This document shows, in pieces, positions 33,272-45,627 of a stretch of DNA of 64,000 bases; positions within the stretch are counted from its first letter, which is position 1; each line of letters starts with the position of its first letter. Source of the stretch: Rhizoctonia solani (taxonomy: Eukaryota; Basidiomycota; Agaricomycetes; Cantharellales; Ceratobasidiaceae); the NCBI RefSeq assembly GCF_016906535.1, contig NC_057371.1, positions 620,001 through 684,000 on the forward strand. The letters run 5' to 3'. A program made the position numbers and the translations under genes. The notes beneath the pieces were generated by a model, which did no database searches, was not told the origin of the DNA, and was given only the letters and a program-made list of their open reading frames with translations.

Positions 33272-34048
33272 TCAAACCATACTACTAAGCAAAAGCACCC
33301 CGGCCTTGACTCCATCAACGATCAGAACCTTTTCGGCCAGCTTCTCGCCAAGAGCTTGCGTGATAGCTTCTTCCATCCCTACCATCCCCGCACAACCAAG
33401 GCAAATAGCGCTCGCGCCCCGGTCCTGAACAAGTACCTTGGCCGCCTGACCTATCTTGCGATACACCTCGGCCTGAGGCACCTGATGAAGCTCGATTGCA
33501 GTGTACCCCGTGGACATGACACCAGCAAACCTTGTCGAGTCGCGTGCACCCAAGAAATTGGCGAGGGCGTTGGTCAAGAGCGTTTCCCAGACTTGGCCAG
33601 TGGTGATGATACCGAACTTGTCCGACGGAGTCGTGTGGGCTAGAGAGTACAGGACCGAGGCCTCAAAGATGCCCAGAGTTGGGACCTTGCCTTGAGATGC
33701 CTCGCGGAGAAGCCGAGGGAGCGGGTGCTCGCTGTAGCAAGCAACGAGATAGCCATCGTATTCTTGCGCATGAAGACTAGGAAGCAGCTGTGATAAGCAG
33801 ACCCTTGCCGAGGCATGACATCCTTCCTCATCATCAATAGATTTGGGGCATTCTGGGGGGCCGGTGAAGAAGGACAAGGTAACGTGTGCAGGGGGAGGCC
33901 AAGTCTGGAACATGGTCACGAGTGATTCGGTCATGCTTTGGGACGAATTAGGGTTGATGACTAGGATTTTTCCTTCTCTTCGCCCCCTAGCATTCCCCAT
34001 GGCGAGTACCGAAGACATGGCGCCGGAGTGGGCTGGGCAGTATCTCAA
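33272..34048 (-). CDS. Asp/Glu/hydantoin racemase family protein (Dcg1-like)
   Basis: A single uninterrupted frame of 258 codons. KILVINPNSSQSMTESL is the family N-terminal motif. The two catalytic cysteines are in LVACYSEHPL and CLGCAGMVGMEEA, and GIITTGQVWETLL and LIVDGVKAGVLL match the conserved glycine loops. Members interconvert stereoisomers of hydantoins or amino acids; yeast Dcg1 is a related protein under nitrogen control (family knowledge). The family usually begins a few residues before KILVINPN, so M11 or M17 may be the true start instead of 34048. It lacks introns, unlike its neighbours, and stands alone, so the substrate cannot be inferred. Confidence 0.85.
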   Translation of the reverse strand: MRYCPAHSGAMSSVLAMGNARGRREGKILVINPNSSQSMTESLVTMFQTWPPPAHVTLSFFTGPPECPKSIDDEEGCHASARVCLSQLLPSLHAQEYDGYLVACYSEHPLPRLLREASQGKVPTLGIFEASVLYSLAHTTPSDKFGIITTGQVWETLLTNALANFLGARDSTRFAGVMSTGYTAIELHQVPQAEVYRKIGQAAKVLVQDRGASAICLGCAGMVGMEEAITQALGEKLAEKVLIVDGVKAGVLLLSSMV

Positions 34049-34951
34049 GGATGGTGTGGCAAGAGTATTGACGTCAAGCTCAAGTTGACAGCGCTAATCA
34101 TTAATTTACCAATTCGCGTAGCTCTATCCGATTGGCGCCATCCATGCCCATGTATTGCACTTTTTTGGGACACAGTGTATAGGACAGTTAATATTTCGTG
34201 CCTTTCTTGAATTGCGGTTGGGGAAATCGAATCAGTATGTTTGTTATCTCTTATCTGGATGAGCGATACGCGCTCGGGATGATCTAGGGCGGGATTGCCT
34301 ATGTGGTGACTGCGCGATACAATGCATGAGAGGTTCCCTTGGCTGCGTAGTAGTAGTCAGCCTGAGGGGACTAGCACGATGAGCTATACACGTGGGTCTA
34401 TAGTTTAACAAGAATTTTACCTCGAGAGTAGTAGAATAAATCGAGTAATATAGCCGGAACTTCTGAAACCGGCAGAATCGGCTCGCGTGTCTCACAATCA
34501 ACCCCCAAAAAGAATTTGAAAGGGAAAAAACTATTTTAAATCGATAGCACTAACAATCGTAACAAAAAGACAACGGTACGAGGCGACACGAGCAAAAGAA
34601 TCCATAGCTGCGAGATGTACGTAATATGCAAATGGTATGTGTATGGGGGTTGTGGGATAGATGCGGTATGTGAGTAGGTAAGGAAAAAAGAGAGAAAAAA
34701 GGGTACAAATCGTAATTTAGAGTTTTTTTTTAAGAAACTGTTCAAACGTGGATCATAGATCATAGGTCAAATCATGAAAATCGTCGGGTTCGAGTCTATT
34801 GTCCTCTATCAAGGTCAAGTAGACCTGGTCGTCGGCGGAATACTCGCGCTTTTGTTCTCCTGCTGATAACCACCTCCCCTCCTCCCCCTCTGACCGTGCC
34901 CCTACCCCCACCTTTTCTACACACTTTCTCATCCAAGCACCGACCACCACA
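34049..34951. other. intergenic, 3' region of the Cdc4-like gene
   Basis: About 900 bases with no supported gene. Pyrimidine-rich tracts (34670-34730 on the minus strand) are present. Two small minus-strand open frames (34501-34244, 34763-34536) show no recognisable composition. Confidence 0.4.
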
Positions 34952-37213
34952 TCACATCTCCTCGTCCGTCGGCCTAAACGTCCAAATTTCCATCACCGTC
35001 CGACCAGACCGACGACACATCATAACACATTTATCGTCTCTGAAGCTGACGCGCCAAACCGCCTCGCACGGAGTCGTCATCTCACGTACAAACTGGCCAG
35101 TCTTCATGTCATACTATTCCAAACATGTCAGCTCTATTCTAAAAAAAGGAATACTTTCCCATCTGGGAGAAAGAAGTAGCAAAAAGAAAGAGAGAAACTA
35201 ACCATCTTGACCGATCCATCGCTCCCTCCGCTAACCATATACCGTTCGTCAAACTGTAAGCAAGTGACACTGTTATCGTGCGCACTGATCCTATGAACAG
35301 TTTCGAGCGTGGCAGTGTCATAGACGATCACTCGACCGTCTGAGCCGCCTGTGACGAGAATGTTGCCGAGCAGTTGGATTTGGCCCACGAGGGATGTGTG
35401 TCCTTGCAAAAGGGCGATACAATCTCTGCCAATTAAGGTAAGTGGGGTAAATGAGAATGGGGAAGCGGGGGATTTACCCTGTAGAAGCACTCCATATCCG
35501 GACATGCGAATCCAAAGAACCAGTGGCCAACAACTCGCCATCAAAGGCAACTGAATAGACTTCATGATAATGGCCCCTGAACTCGTAAACATTCTCCGGA
35601 ATCAACATCCCACAACTTTTTCCTTTTCGTTAGTCCCGTTCTCGAAAGACAAAAAGAAAGGGAAAACAAGACGTACCCGACAAGTTGCGTCATAACTGCC
35701 GCTTACGGCCAATTTGCCTGCAACCTCCAAGCATCGGACCGAATCTGTATGTCCCTGGAGAACATGAACTTCCCTGCCCGCGCAATATCCCAGACTCGAA
35801 CAGTGGTATCTCGAGAACCAGAGACAGCGATCGGGCGTGAGTCGAGGACTTTAAGGCATCGAATGGTGGATGTATGTCCTTTAAGGACATGCAGGCAGTT
35901 GCTACATAATAACGCAAAGAGCTAAGTTGAAATACAGTGAGGGAGCAAGAAGAGACTAACCCAGTTGTAAGATCCCATACTCTTACTTCCCGATCGCACC
36001 CTCCCGAAACAACAATCGCTCCATTCTGACCCCACCCAGCCGAAGCATTCGACGCATCTGGCTGACCGTTTGTTCGACTCTCCGTGTTCTCTGTCGAACA
36101 CCCTCCCAAAAGCGACCGGGCGTGACCTGGGCATCACACGCAACTTGCTCGGGCGTTCGTTCTTCCTCTCCTTCCGCCGTTTTCAAAACACCACCTCGAC
36201 TGACAAGACCGAGCGTCCACACGCCAAGCGTATGCCCTACAAGTGTTCGGACGAGCCGACCGGTTCGGGAGGAGAATACGTGGATCCGGTGGTTTGCCAA
36301 ACCAACAACGATCCATTCGTCATCCATCGCGACAGACGTAACGACCCCATCGTCTGAAGAATTGTGCGCCCGAAGGATCCGACCGCCCTTTAGCCAATTG
36401 CGAGCAGTAAGATAGGCCAATTTGTAATGATACTGGTGCGTAAGCTGTCTGGGTATTGATGAAGCCGGGAATGGATAGCAAGGCATATCGGACGATGGGC
36501 CGGATCCGGGGGCAGTGGTAGTAATCGACAGTCTCCTCATCCCTCTCACAAGTTCATCATACCTCGGCACAGGACCCATACCAGGACCGGACTTGGGACT
36601 ACCATAGCCGGCCTGGTCGCAGAGGACCTTCCAGGTCCACTCGTCGGCAACAAGCGCATTCCAGAAACGGCTGACCTGAGCGGCCCTAGCGAGTGTCTTG
36701 GCATCGCCTATGAGACTAAGCACGTAGAGCGAGACCTCGAGCGGAAGTTCGCGCAAAAAGTCTCGCTTGAGTCTCGGCTGAATAAGGGCGTTTGCGTGCA
36801 CGAGCTGGTCGACGTCGCATGCTTGGATAAGCTGCGTGACGAATTCCCGCCGCTGGGAGGGAGAGAGGAGGTAGAAGTACGGCAGGACGTCGCGGTTGAA
36901 TGAGATCGGTGCTTGGTGTTGTTTGTGCGAGTCTGGACGGGGAGAAGGGGCCGGCGTTGGGGGAGAGAAGACGGGAACGAGCACAGTATTCGGTGACGAG
37001 GGGGTGTGGATTCCAGGCGATACGGGGGGAGACGGTGGTGCTGGCGGAACTACGGCCCACTCGCTGCACCAGCAACATATAGCATCGAACACGCGTCCCG
37101 TTGAATAGTATTGTACGCAATACACGACACATCTCGTCAGTCCACTCCCGATAAAGATATGCCTCTGCTCACCCGACAAAGTGCTCAGCCGCCATCTGTG
37201 CGTACGTGCTCAT
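34952..37213 (-). CDS. Cdc4/FBXW7-type F-box and WD40 protein, SCF substrate receptor
   Basis: Exon 1 is 37213-37173 ([14 protein letters not shown]) and exon 2 starts at 37063. Order: Pro-rich region, a helical segment before the F-box ([18 protein letters not shown]), F-box ([32 protein letters not shown] split over about 50 residues), a linker with [12 protein letters not shown], and WD repeats ([95 protein letters not shown]). It ends FRPTDEEM at 34952. Such receptors deliver phosphorylated cell-cycle proteins to SCF (family knowledge). Two frame breaks, near 35777-35779 (one base short in a G run of the sense strand) and 35578-35588 (two bases short), interrupt otherwise good WD repeats and look like sequence errors. 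Confidence 0.8.
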
Positions 37214-37461
37214 TTCGAAGTATTAGGTAGTCAAGTAAACAAGTAACCAGAAAATGCAATGTGTCTATACAAACAGATCGGGGTCAACACAAAGGGGAGA
37301 GGAAAAGTCGTCAGAGCCCGTCGTCGTCGTGAGGACGCCTCAAGTTATTATGTAATCCCATCTGACAACCAACATTTGTATCCTCAATCATCCGAACATG
37401 AAGCGAATCTAAGCAAACATCTCGTGCAATCGAATTAATCCCAAATCTAGAAACACTCGTT

Positions 37462-38267
37462 TCATGCTCCACGTCTCGTTACAAAATTCTACAATTGCAA
37501 TCCATGCGAGTCAGTTCAACTTTGATCATCTGTATTCTCGACGCCGGGAGACGCACCGACAAGTCATCCTTGGTCGCCACACCCAACACAAATTTGCGAT
37601 TCCAGTCTGTAACTATATCCTCCCTTTCCGTTTAGGCTCCGTGCTTTGTATATTACGAAAAGAGACCCACCGATCGCAAAATCCGTAGTCTCCAAAAACG
37701 CCTCGAGCTCCTCCAACGGCGTCTCGGGCGTAATCACAGTGTACTCCACTCCAGTCCCACGTGCAAATTTAGTCATATAATTCGAGATTAAATCCGACTT
37801 TGGGGGAGGAGGGGAGATTCATTTAATAAATCAGTATGATAAAGCAGGGCAGATCTAGGAACTCACAGGATTGGCGCTCCCTGCCTCCCACTTGGTTTTC
37901 AAATCCGCAACGTTGATGTATCCTACGGGCTTTCTCCTCGAGTCTAGTACTCTAGGAACCCAACCCATCGATTCAGTCTTGGCCATCTCTTGTGAATAAA
38001 TTGGGTAGGACTCACGGAATGTACGAAAAGTCACGATCGTACGCTAGTTCGATGGCCTTGACAACATGTTCGCTGCGAGAAAGAGCAAACGCGGGTGGGA
38101 GTTGTAAGTCCTGCAATTGGTTTATTTTATTGATAAGTAGGAACTCGAGGAGAGTAGGCAAGTACTTCTACAACGGCTCCCCGATACTTGCTTGGTCCAG
38201 CAGACGGTGATCGAGTGTTCGAGCCCAGCGAATTAAGAGATGCAAGAGGAGCAGCTGTCGTCGCCAT
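37462..38267 (-). CDS. CBS-domain protein
   Basis: Exon 1 38267-38166, exon 2 38110-38016, exon 3 from 37951, then three more, ending NFVTRRGA at 37462. The first CBS motif is YRGAVVEDLQLPPAFALS to FSYIPVLDSRRKPVGYINVADL; a second runs from the GVEYTVITPETPLEELEAFL segment to TDWNRKFVLGVATKDDL. CBS pairs (Bateman modules) usually bind adenosyl ligands and regulate a partner; there is no catalytic domain here, so this is a stand-alone module protein of about 170 residues, a type found across fungi. The 5' end lies downstream of the TPR/J gene and points the same way. The last small intron was chosen because it restores the family ending. Confidence 0.75.
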
Positions 38268-38480
38268 ATTACCTAGTCTAACTTTCAATTATATCAATCC
38301 AGGCGAGCTCGGCGCAAGGGATAAGATCGTGGTCTTCCAAGAGCGGATCATCCAACACCGCCACAATCTAATTGTTTCCCCAATAATTACGCTTACTTAA
38401 CCAAATCACGGAATAAAAAATCTAAATTCGCTACAAAGAATAGACTAGCACAGCTGACTATATAAAAACACACGGGGAAT

Positions 38481-40483
38481 CTAAAATCCAAACCCATGCG
38501 TATGTCCCCGCCCGGGAACCCTCCACCGCCGCCCCCTGGGAACCCGCCGCCGCCTCCAAACCCGCTGAACCCACCGAACCCGCCCCGTCCGCCGCCTTGC
38601 ATCTGGGCCAACATCTCGGCGAGGTTCATCTGCATACCCATCATCGGGTCGCCCATTCCGCCCATTCCGCCGCCAGCTGATTCGCCGTCTTCATCTACAC
38701 CCATATCGTAGCGCCTTCGTCTCTGTGGATCAGAGAGAACGGTATATGCTTCGGTGAGTATTTTGAATTTTTCTTCGTCTCCGCCCTAGCGGTAATCATT
38801 AGCCAAGAAGGCTGAAGAGGGAGTATGGACAACTTACCTTGTCGGGGTGGTGAATCAGACTTTCTCGTCGGTATGCTTTTTTGATTTCCGGGTCTGAGCA
38901 GTCTCGCGCGACGTCTGCCAATCGATTAGTCACGAGTAGAGGTTATAGGAAATACACACGCACTTAGGATCTTGTAGTAGTCCTTGGTCTTGCTCCTCTT
39001 TAGTAATACCTCGGCCTTCCTGACCTCTTCTGCGATTGACCGGACTTCTCCTCCCGCTGCACCGTCGCTCTCTGCAGACTCCTGAGCAGCTTTGAAATCA
39101 CGAACAGCATCCTCATAATGTTCCAATTCAAGATGGATCCTCGCGCGCGTCCGTAGGGCCTTGTACGAATCAGGATTCAGCGCAAGAGATGCATTGGTAT
39201 CCTCCAACGCTGGTTCAAGTTGTTTCAACTACAAGTACCAATTAGCACACAGACAAAGGGGGGATAAAAAAATGCACCTTGAACTGAGCTGTTGCCCGAT
39301 TACTCAATAATATAGCCCTCAGATGCCTCCTCCACCTTCACTCTGCGCCTGACCAATTACCTCGAGTGCTTCACCATATCTCTCAACGGCTTCGCCCAAT
39401 CGACCCGCCTTGAAGAACGTGTTACCCTCTTCCTTGACTCGCTCGACTTCCTTGGCTCGTCGAAGCAGCTGACGCGCAGGAGTACAATCCGGGTCCAGGC
39501 GCAAAGCCTGTTGCGCATGCTGAATGGCTTTTGGTATTTGATTCGTCAAGAACAGAATCAAGCCTCGTAGAGTGAGAACTTCTGACGAATTCGGCGCCAA
39601 CCGCAAGGCGTCACTGTGATAATTCAAATTGTAGAGATAGATGAGCTATATAGTAAATTTGATCGCGTGAGACGTACCTGACGGCATTCTGAGCACCAGT
39701 CCAGCTACCACGTGCGACTTCGCACTCGACTCGCCAGCACCTCCATTGAACGGGCACGTCGCCTTCCACAGCCTCGACAGCTTGCTCGAGCGCCAATCGA
39801 GCAGCACCCCATTCGTTCTTGTCCTTGGCATCCTTGAATCTCTTGAGATGCAATTCCAACCCCTCTGCCCGCTTTCGCACATCCTGGACCCCCGGCGTCG
39901 AATCGGCAAATCTCGAAGGGCAGCCAGACATGCGGGAACATCTCCGAGCGCAAGGTGAATCGGGCAAGACGGAGCAGTGTCTTGGGTACTGGATTCGCAG
40001 ACTGTAGAGACGCTGCTGTTTGGCAGTCGGATAGCGCTTGGCTGAACTTTTTGAGCGCCATATACGATGCGGCACGGTTGGTTAGGTAACTCGGTTCGTT
40101 GGGATTCATACCTGCTCATCCTATGCATGAACAACAGTACCAATAGCAGAGTGGTATACGCACTAATAGCCTTTGAATAGCTCTCGATCGCGCTCTCATA
40201 TTGACCCTTTCGAAACTGATCGTTCCCCCGCTCCTTGATGATCTCTGCCTGCGCCGCCAGATCTAACTGGTCAGGACCGGTATCCGTATCTGAAGAGCTC
40301 TCCATCTCGTCGTCGGGAATAACAATCGGCTCCTCTGTCGCACCAGTTGTAGTCGCACTCGCGGCAGCAGCTTGCTTCTTGCGACTAGGGTTTAAAATCT
40401 GCTCATCAGTCCCTTGACCCTGGTTTCGATTTGTCAACTCGTACGTACGCTGCACCAGACTTTTTCTTCTTGTTGCCTGCCAT
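38481..40483 (-). CDS. TPR and J-domain co-chaperone (DNAJC7-like)
   Basis: Starts MAGNKKKKSGAAY at 40483 with an intron at 40444-40399. Several TPR units follow (IKERGNDQFRKGQYESAIESYSKAI, NEPSYLTNRAASYMALKKF, ALRLAPNSSEVLTLRGLILF, EEGNTFFKAGRLGEAVERY, ALNPDSYKALRTRARIHLEL) and then a J domain (DYYKIL, KKAYRRESLIHHPDK with the HPD intact) and a Gly/Phe-rich tail. This is the layout of DNAJC7/Tpr2, which links Hsp70 and Hsp90. Four single-base losses seem needed: near 39959-39964, 39908-39910 (TTT), 39321 and 38506-38509 (GGGG). With the last one repaired the protein ends GHTHGFGF at 38481; as given the frame runs on to 38393. Confidence 0.75.
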
Positions 40484-40952
40484 CGCTTTCGGATACGGAG
40501 TGAGTGGTGGGGAGATGGAGAGGAAAAATAGGTATATCTGTTAAGCGCCCGGCGGGTGGTTCGGTGAAGAAGGTGCTGGAATGGACTGGAAGCTGACATA
40601 CGCCGGTCAGCGTCTATGCGCGGACGGGAACTGTTGAGTATATGCGTTTCGGTCTTGATGATTCATTTTATGCAAATGGCTAATGGCAATTATTAGAGGG
40701 TGAATATATTTGGATGACTCGTGCCCGATCTATGGGACAATCAGAGCCTTATTATGGAGTGTAAAAACAGATTTGAGACATCTGGCGATAAATTTCATTC
40801 ATCCAGTTAAAGTGCGGCTAGTCAACTGAAAAATCGATAAGAGTATTCGTTAATTGATTAAACCGTACGGCATAGAAGATAGAAAACGATAGAAAAATAG
40901 CTAGAAACTAATTTCATTGAATTCATCATCATGTACCAAGAATCTTGCTTGG
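40484..40952. other. intergenic
   Basis: Promoter of the TPR/J gene and 3' region of the F-box gene. Nothing further is seen. Confidence 0.4.
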
Positions 40953-42818
40953 CTACCACAGCTCCCATTCTCTCCGGTAATAGTATGTAGCATGTAAAAT
41001 ACTGTGGTCATCAACCATTCTAACCTCTGGTATCTTATCTCTCAGCCATTCTATCATCTTCACAATTTTTCCAGACCGCTGCGAGTCGGCGATATACAGG
41101 TGATTGTACCTCTCGTCGTTCCGATCCCCAACATACGTGTTGAAGAAGTTGATCCGTCGAAGCGGGTGGCTAGATACCATATTCAGGAAAGAGCTAATGC
41201 TTTGAAGATATACCTCGCAAGAGACCAAGATCAAGTTTTCAAGCGCCGGAATCTTGTCGTCGGGTAAGGAACTCCGCGGGGAGTCTCTCCAAAAGTCGTC
41301 TGGGCTCCGATAGTGATCATTCGCGTCGAATACCCAATCATATAAGACCAGCGTTTTGAGACCCGGTAATCCGCGGAGAACTCTCCGAAGTAGGGCTTTC
41401 CTCAGATGAAACCCCCCTTCTAGTCTTAACGTGTCAGCCTGAACTCGCCCTAGAGCGGCTGACAGCTCGGCAACGTCAAAAGCTTCAACACGGTCATCGT
41501 CACCCATGTATTCACGATCATAAATGCAGGGATGTATCTCCCTTCCTGGCTTCCTTATCCTCGCAAACCTGTAGTCAAACTGTAAGGTTACACGATATTG
41601 ACCAGGGGCAATCAGGGCAGATATTAACTTGAAACTATTGAAGTACAACCCCTGGAGAAAAAGCGTCTTCAGTGTGGGAAAGACGATGGGTGCAAGCGCA
41701 TCAGTTTTGATTGGAGCACTTTGATCGCGAAAAGTATGGACTCTAATAATGTGCAAATCCCGTGGCTCAGGGGCGGAAGAGAGGGACTGTAGAAAGGTAA
41801 CAATAGTGTTATCGTAACCGAGTGTGATATTCCATATCTGAAGCTCAACAAGCCTAGATGAGAATGACACGTTGTTCCAGTTAACTCGAACACCACTAAT
41901 ACGAAATGCAGTGAGGGACTCCAAAACGCGAATAACTGTGGAATGTTGACGAGGGTTTCCGGGAAAGATATAGCCGTCCAAGTCTCTTTCGCCCTCCCGA
42001 TCATCATCAAGTTCATACAGAGGATGATATTCAAGTTTGGGCCGAGTCTTAATCGATAACTCGGACAATGGCCCAGTGGCGACGTGGTTCAGCAGCGTAC
42101 GAACAAAACCTCTGACTCGCTTAAGGTCGTTGCTGAAAAGGTTCACTGTCCGGAACCGAGGTCCATGCTCCGACATAAGTTGCATAAAGGCGTCCTTCCA
42201 ATGCTCAGTACCATCGTCATGTGCCGCCAGGTGCAATCGGCTCGCTCCTGCCCTTTGGAGACTCCGGTAAAAGGCCTCCGGATTCCAGGTATCTTGGCGT
42301 GAGCCCAGAGGTAGCACCGACCATAGCACTCCTCTAGTCATCACAATGTCTCTCCATGCAGAACAGACGCCACACAATGTATACAGGCGAGCATATAGTG
42401 ATGCACGCTATCCTTCATCGATATGTGTACTTGCGGGCCTTGCTTGTAATCAAAAACGAAGCATAAAAATCTCAATAGGATCTCTCTGGGGAAGCGTAGT
42501 ACTGGTGACTCCAGGATATTCCGAGTTCGCAATAGAGTGGTGGTCGTCTTGGGTAACTGGTCGGACATGGCGGTGTGTACGTTTTTGAGAATGGAATCGA
42601 CTCTAGGTCCAAGGTCCTCGAGTCGTACGAACCTACTTAATGGATCGGTGCCTATTTCTGTGCAAGTGTCTACGTAATGGTGAATGCGGTCATGAGGGAA
42701 GCGGCCTCTTCCCACCGCTTGATAGTGGCGTACGATGTTGGTGGCAACTATATGTGACGTCCACCTGTTCAATCGACCGGAGTTTACTACGGGTATAACT
42801 CACATTCAACGCACTCAT
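40953..42818 (-). CDS. F-box protein, lineage-expanded family, copy 1
   Basis: A very short first exon (42818-42804, MSALN) is followed by exon 2 from 42717. The N-terminus has a helical RWEEAASLMTAF segment and LGPRVDSILKNVHTAMSDQLPK; the F-box region is FPREILLRFLCFVFDY to LCGVCSAWRDIVMTRGVLWSVLPL. The long C-terminal part contains irregular leucine-rich segments (LRLEGGFHLRKALLRRVLRGLPGLKTLVLYDW, split over several strands) as in the many Agaricomycete F-box proteins. Alignment with copy 2 (49775-51653) shows that one base is missing near 42393 and another near 42678, since the repaired frames match the paralogue residue for residue in length. The target substrate is unknown. Confidence 0.7.
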
Positions 42819-43507
42819 TTTGTTGAGTTGGTGGTGGTAGATGGTAAATGCCTTGAAGCAACCCATGGCTGGGTCGGCGGGGCCACACGTGATCATAACT
42901 TACAATGAAGGTGTGTCAGGGAGCCTGTGTAATTTGCGAGAGTGGCCGTCACTTACAATGTCTTTCCTAATTTACTAATAATCCGGCGCAACCGGAGGTT
43001 TTTTGTAACGCCGATGAACAAGGAATTGGGATATAACAAGCTATAGCTTTAGGCTACGATACCAATAAATATGAATAATACGGTATCGATATCAAACTGC
43101 ATCAGCCACAATCAATCATAGCTTCGGCTATTTGACCTCACACAATGATACCCAATTGCTTGGACTGCTATGATTGGATGAAACACGCTCACACGACGAC
43201 TACAGAGAGCCCGGCCGGCAGCGGCTGGGAGTGAGAGGCGCAGAGAGAGGCATGTCAAATAGCTTGGCAGAACGGAGACTTGAGAACTAGTTTTCGCATA
43301 CAAGAGGTAAACAAGTCTGTGTATGATATTTTTGAGTATAGTTATGTAGGAATTAAAAAAAAGGGATTGATTTTGCATTAGATTGGATCAGACGTAAAAC
43401 AACAATCCTGTGATAGCTGAGCGTATTCACTTTCAAGCACTAGAGCATGGCTAAATCTAAAGGAACAAGTTAGTCGATATCCAACCAATCAAACCGATGC
43501 CGACCAA
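42819..43507. other. intergenic between F-box copy 1 and secreted protein copy 2
   Basis: About 690 bases. No gene is supported. The same arrangement and similar distance (775 bases) separates F-box copy 2 and secreted protein copy 3. Confidence 0.4.
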
Positions 43508-43753
43508 CTAGCCACTACGAACACCAGGTTCCTTGACCTTGATTTCGACTTCCAGCTCGGAAAGGGGATGTGACCCGCTCCCTTCTTTTTCGATCTCGAT
43601 CTCAACTTCACCGTGCTTTTTTCCACTTCAATTTCGAGCCCACAACCTCGGCTTCAATTCGAAGTCACTGATGGGACGTGGGAGCGGTATCGAAATAACT
43701 GGTGCAATGACTGAAGCAACAGCGATAATGGAGAATAAGCGACTGAACAACAT
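43508..43753 (-). CDS. small secreted acidic protein (family copy 2), frame broken
   Basis: A signal peptide MLFSRLFSIIAVASVIAPVI is clearly related to copies 1 and 3. After SDFE the frame as given stops, but two further segments in the other frames spell the family's alternating Glu/hydrophobic pattern (EIEVEK, then GEVEIEIEKEG and SELEVEIKVKEP) and end with a stop at 43508. One base near the gaattg word and one or two in the A6 run at about 43617-43622 would restore a single frame of about 80 residues. It is much shorter than copy 1: it ends after the acidic tract and has no helical part. It may be a true short variant or a truncated copy. Confidence 0.5.
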
Positions 43754-44595
43754 GATGCGGTACTGGAATAATGATGTGGATGTGCTATAAGCCCTTGAGA
43801 GCGAGAGTGGGAGTGTTGAACAGGGTTTTCGGCATACGTGAGTGCCTTTTTATAGAGTAGCGTTAGTGAAATATCTTGGCTCAAACACCATCAAGGGTAA
43901 GGCTTTGCATTCAAAAGCTTGAGAAGTATAATTCATTTGATACATCGTTCTTGAGCTTGGCGGCTTGTGAATATCGGTGACGGAATCAACATCCCTAGTT
44001 GATGGGTCTGAAGAAGACCCACTTCCTCCACCAAGGATGAAGGCGAGCATAATACACTCTTTATACTGCCCTCGCAGCAGTATCAAGCGCATTGAACCGC
44101 CGATACTTTATACGTATTCTCATATACCCATAGTATATTAGTGGGGTAGCCTGTATTCAAAGCAAGATCGAAGGCTTGTGCTGGCGGGGGACCATAGAGG
44201 TTGACGGTGTTACCTTGGCTCAGCTCCTTTCGTCCCGTACGCCCTAGTAGTCTCGGTCTGCTCGCATGTCTGCGCTTTTTAGTTTTGGCATCTTTTCTCA
44301 TCTCGATTGCTAGTGTATACTGTGACCTGTTCATTCCTCCAACCTGTACACATGGGGTATGCCCCAGTATTTTGTAGCCCAACATAGGGCCTGGCCCTAA
44401 AGTGACTATGCAGAAAAAAGGCGTTGTCGTGTCGTTACCAGGGATGATGTGCGGGCGAAAATGCGCAAGACCAGAGGTGGGGCCTCGAGTTTGATACGCC
44501 ATTCCAGAGGGCAATATAGGGACGACGTCCGGGTGATTCATGTGGCTGATCATGAGGCTTTTGGATTCATTTCCAAGAAGCTAGATAAAAGGAAA
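43754..44595. other. intergenic
   Basis: No supported gene. The minus-strand open frames at 44553-44083 and 44092-43850 have no family signature. Confidence 0.35.
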
Positions 44596-44677
44596 GGCCC
44601 TAGCCAGATTCGAACTGGCGTTACCGGAATGGTGACCTGATCAGAATCCGAGGTGATAACCACTACACTATAGAGCC
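44596..44677 (-). tRNA. tRNA-Gln (CUG) with a short intron
   Basis: Read on the minus strand: acceptor GGCTCTA pairs with TAGGGCC, D arm GTG..CAC, anticodon stem TCGGA with TCCGG, anticodon loop TTCTGA with anticodon CTG, then an intron of about 11 bases (TCAGGTCACCA) one base after the anticodon, and T arm GCCAG-TTCGAAT-CTGGC. The intron position is the standard eukaryotic one. Eighty-two bases in total. Confidence 0.9.
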
Positions 44678-45382
44678 TCTCACGTGACTGCTCTCGGTCA
44701 GGATGGGCTGGCGCCTAATGTACAATTGCTAGCGGCGTCAACGTCATAAAGGACGCTTCCGGAGCTCTGGCAGTACCTTTCCTTCTTAAAGGGCTCTCCG
44801 ACAAAATCCACTGTTTTCGTAAAGAGGACACGGGAGCTCCAGAGCACTCATAAAGATAGGTAGAAAGCACTCGTACAAAAAGGGTGTTCTGTCGAGACCC
44901 AGATGACTGTTTTGAATTTATTAATATTCTATTACATTAGATACAGTAACATATAAATTAAATATCTATGAGCTATATGCATAAAAAAGCTGTGAGCCGT
45001 ACAAGCCTCATGTATTGGCCTATTCATTCGACGTCTTGAAGAATATGATACTGAGCGTCGTGGAATACTAACACCCTTACGCAACGCCCAAGGAAGCCCA
45101 GAGGTTCCTGCTTCCCACAGCAACGAAGAGCGCTCTTTCTAATTACTCGTAGTTTAAATAGTTTGTAAGGTGGTTAGGATCACTGAGCTATGTCAGCGTC
45201 GCTCGAACCATATTTGGATGTCAATTCTGTGATTGATAGACGAAATGAGCTTGGCTACAACATTGGCACAACAATTCTGGGCTTAAGCAAAACAGCGCCA
45301 TTAGATTACATAGGGACTCTAAAGAGGGCGTCCTTTTTACTTGGAAGCGTGGAGTAATGACGTGACTTACTACTCACTTATA
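44678..45382. other. intergenic
   Basis: The tRNA 5' flank and the approach to the inverted-duplication arm. A short stretch around 44930-45130 has no recognisable content. Confidence 0.35.
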
Positions 45383-45627
45383 TGGTTAGTCCACTTCCAT
45401 TTTCGGACAGCTCCCCTGTGTCTCACCCTTGATCTACATTCACACTCAGCAACTCTTTCGTCCTTCCGTGTGACCATCATCATTTTCAGCAGAGATCTCT
45501 ACCCCTGTAACTCTTCCCATAGAAGGTTATCATACAAGGTGCATACTCCCATCCCAGTCTCGAGGTACGATCCCCATATGCTGAGCTTCCTGCTCTCCCA
45601 TATGCGCACGAAGTCCCAGCTCCCTTA

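Noticed and set aside
34952..40483. Cdc4-like and TPR/J genes as pseudogenes
   Set aside because: All domains and catalytic motifs are intact on both sides of each break and the breaks are single-base losses of the same kind as in ARP2; error is more likely.
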